From CAISCU01 sp051861545 (GTDB lineage Bacteria > Bacteroidota > Bacteroidia > UKL13-3), in NCBI GenBank assembly GCA_051861545.1, contig JBIMKP010000025.1, forward strand, positions 1-64,000: a DNA stretch of 64,000 nt, read 5' to 3'. Under the pieces are notes generated by a model. That model was not told where the DNA came from, did no database searches, and saw only the letters and a list, made by a program, of their open reading frames with translations. The position numbers and the translations under genes are program-made. This document shows positions 63,101 to 64,000 of the stretch, in pieces. How positions within the stretch are numbered: position 1 is the first letter of the stretch; each line of letters opens with the position of its first letter.

Positions 63101-64000
63101 TTATCAGAGCCCACTAATGTGCCTGAAGTAATTGTAAAAGACGTTGCTCCAGTTGTAGCTGAAACTTCCCCAAAGTTTTTACTTTGTGCCGAAGCTGTTA
63201 CAGTGATAGCAACAGTATTAATATCTGCGGTTAGAGTAGGTTGTGTTATGGTATAATTCCCAACAACGCCAGATGTAAACGACGCTCCATAGGAACCTGT
63301 TTGGGTAATAGCCTTAGCTGAACCCGCGCTTGAAGTTGCGAATGCAAATGTTGGACTACCTGTTACCGCAGCCAAATCACCGTTTTGTAAACCTGAAAAT
63401 GATGGTGAGCCAGATACTGAAACATTGGTGTTCCCATCATAAGTTTTAGCAGATGCTGATAATCCTGAGATTGTTAATTCTCTAGCAGCAACTGTACTAC
63501 TGACTGTAGCCACATTTACATTAGTAGCACCAGAACTTGAGAGCGCAATATCACCACTATATGGCGAACCAGAAACGTTTGCAGTTGCTAATAATCTAAC
63601 ATAAATAGTAGTAGTGGAAACTGTTGGAGCACTACCAACTACTAATGGACTGCTATTATTGCCAACATTACTCGAAAAATCAAAGGTGGTTGAAACTTCA
63701 AAACCAACAGGAGGAGTTACTGTAATACCTGCTGTTAAAGTAGCTCCAGATAAAGTAAAACTTGTATTACTACTAACACTTCCGTATGTAGTATTAACAG
63801 CGGTCAAAGTGCCATTTGCAGTAATTGTTGGAGTTACTGGTGCTAAAGGAGTACCAGAAGTTGTTGAAGAGGCCGCGCCAGCTCCAGCTAAATTTACAGC
63901 TTTAATCTGAACATCATAACTTACACCATTTGTCAATGGTGTTGAACCGTTTGATGATAAAGTTGTAATTACAATTGGACTTCCTGTTGTACCTGTTTGC
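60190..64000 (-). CDS. Giant repeat-rich T9SS adhesin (5' end beyond window)
   Basis: The 3' part of a very large cell-surface protein; the frame is open to the right edge, so the start is outside (at least 1270 residues seen). In order: fibronectin-III-type repeats (TNGVSYDVQIKAVN, and a close copy TNGVTYPIQIRAIT), MBG/YDG-type domains (AKTYDGNTNVSVSG, and SKNFGEVSATTG), a beta-helical region of autotransporter-type strands (GVLALTGANTYSGVTTVSSG), a long beta-rich part (about 680-1000) and a T9SS domain (FCSLYPNPASENINL to AQTIKFIK). It should act in adhesion, gliding or biofilm. Confidence 0.92.
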   Translation of the reverse strand, partial: QTGTTGSPIVITTLSSNGSTPLTNGVSYDVQIKAVNLAGAGAASSTTSGTPLAPVTPTITANGTLTAVNTTYGSVSSNTSFTLSGATLTAGITVTPPVGFEVSTTFDFSSNVGNNSSPLVVGSAPTVSTTTIYVRLLATANVSGSPYSGDIALSSSGATNVNVATVSSTVAARELTISGLSASAKTYDGNTNVSVSGSPSFSGLQNGDLAAVTGSPTFAFATSSAGSAKAITQTGSYGASFTSGVVGNYTITQPTLTADINTVAITVTASAQSKNFGEVSATTGATSFTITSGTLVGSDNINTVTLAYSGSPAGNLATAIASTYTITPSAASFSVGNSSNYNITYSTGTLTINAIAASAPTGIVITPSNIQLSVAFTAASNGGSTITSYKYSTDGGSTFLTRQTGTTLSPIIITTLSSDGTTPLTNGVTYPIQIRAITGFGDGTATASVNAIPALSNATSRLWSSASGSAWLSAGNWTGGIPSTNEVAQFGVNPTPGLNVGINGGTTSVGAIEVTSSRILNLIIGNSSGSTSNGTLTFNGVTVNSTENIIIRNNSANILTIQNTHSSGSVSNTMGVALGNSTNNIVSIEGNGGVTISSVISGSSRNLTKIGSGSGVLALTGANTYSGVTTVSSGTLQLNRTGGTTIPNTNNVVINGGTLQISSNQTLNDLTLTSGTLIIDAGVTLTINGTIFRTSGVIRGSATSNLIITGNSGTIAFDQTTPGTTNVLRNLTISGSGTTTLGNALNITGGATAGIVTVGSGATLTTNGNLTLKSDASGTASIGNSAGSISGNVTVERFIPAVRKFRFLAHPFNSAQNLNILTDNIDITGNPAGTTDGTAKSLGTGFTATTGSVIVNNPSAFRFSTADANDGSSNDGGWKAFTTADGSGSNNTWGIGQGIRVLIRGSKGQGLDGSVYTPSNVTLDMSGQLNIGNVNVNLITGGTGNTAGFNLIGNPYASPVDLSAVVFGSNVPADINKTVYTRNPQTGAYVTQLLVNATPFNIPAYTAVFIQNTGASTVTLPFTEARKASSSSLTTFKNGLSNTAIFDLKIGGIVYDNLNIVFNEDASALFENKFDAIKLNNDSFNFSAITSNGEYVCTDMRPFINSGKIKLFTNIRSGSTAVEISASSFNLTNGKDLYFVDQLTNKTLKVDEKFAYTFTIDATNSNSFGAERFYLTTSLTTSIRELNNQNFCSLYPNPASENINLALNSSQEGLYNYTIFNQLGQELAKGELLLTNGKSESINIQSYDNGLYFINLSNGKTAQTIKFIK

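Overview
The window is AT-rich bacterial DNA from a member of the Bacteroidota. The evidence is type IX secretion (T9SS) C-terminal sorting domains on four proteins, a SusC/SusD pair followed by glycan-binding lipoproteins, several TonB-dependent receptors, promoter-like TAnnTTTG boxes and almost no Shine-Dalgarno sequences. It looks like a free-living, polysaccharide- and protein-degrading, light-exposed (two photolyases) bacterium, perhaps aquatic. I cannot name a genus. I saw no rRNA, tRNA, insertion sequence or true CRISPR array.

Layout. 1-300: an 11-copy 7-bp microsatellite, then a cluster of small hairpin repeats. 0.45-4.4 kb: small secreted proteins of unknown function, a c-type heme lipoprotein and a duplicated gene pair. 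4.6-10.6 kb: an M36 metalloprotease, an O-antigen-ligase-like protein, a glycosyltransferase and an ABC permease. 10.7-15.1 kb: a probable metal (copper?) cluster (TonB receptor, Met/His-rich lipoprotein, Cys-rich small protein) divergent from a Crp/Fnr regulator. 15.2-24 kb: a reprolysin-like protease, ung, dapD, an S15 hydrolase, a zinc phospholipase-like protein, and DUF6934 with a 53-residue partner. 24-34 kb: pyruvate:ferredoxin oxidoreductase, a YdeI-like protein, an esterase, a histidine kinase/response regulator pair, an unusual membrane ATPase and mnmE.

34-41 kb holds an operon of a T9SS-secreted protein, a TonB receptor and an adenylate cyclase whose sensor half resembles that of hybrid two-component systems. 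The 3' end of the cyclase gene is followed by three tandem, partly degenerate copies of its own last codons. 41.2-44.8 kb holds a SEC-C gene remnant and two overlapping photolyase-family genes; one belongs to the iron-sulfur (PhrB-type) family but has lost the cluster cysteines. 45.4-53.4 kb is a five-gene beta-glucan utilisation locus (SusC, SusD, two PKD-type binding lipoproteins, GH16 laminarinase-like enzyme). 53.5-54.7 kb is a Fic protein gene with a paired palindromic operator. 54.7-59.9 kb is a fucosidase operon (GH29, DUF4838, GH29). The window ends in a PID-CTERM-like small protein and the 3' part of a giant repeat-containing T9SS adhesin that runs off the right edge.

The candidates for something undescribed are: the cassette-like repeats behind the cyclase gene, the sensor-cyclase/TonB operon, the cysteine-less FeS-type photolyase, the DUF6934/53-aa pair, the membrane-anchored DnaC-like ATPase and the Fic operator.
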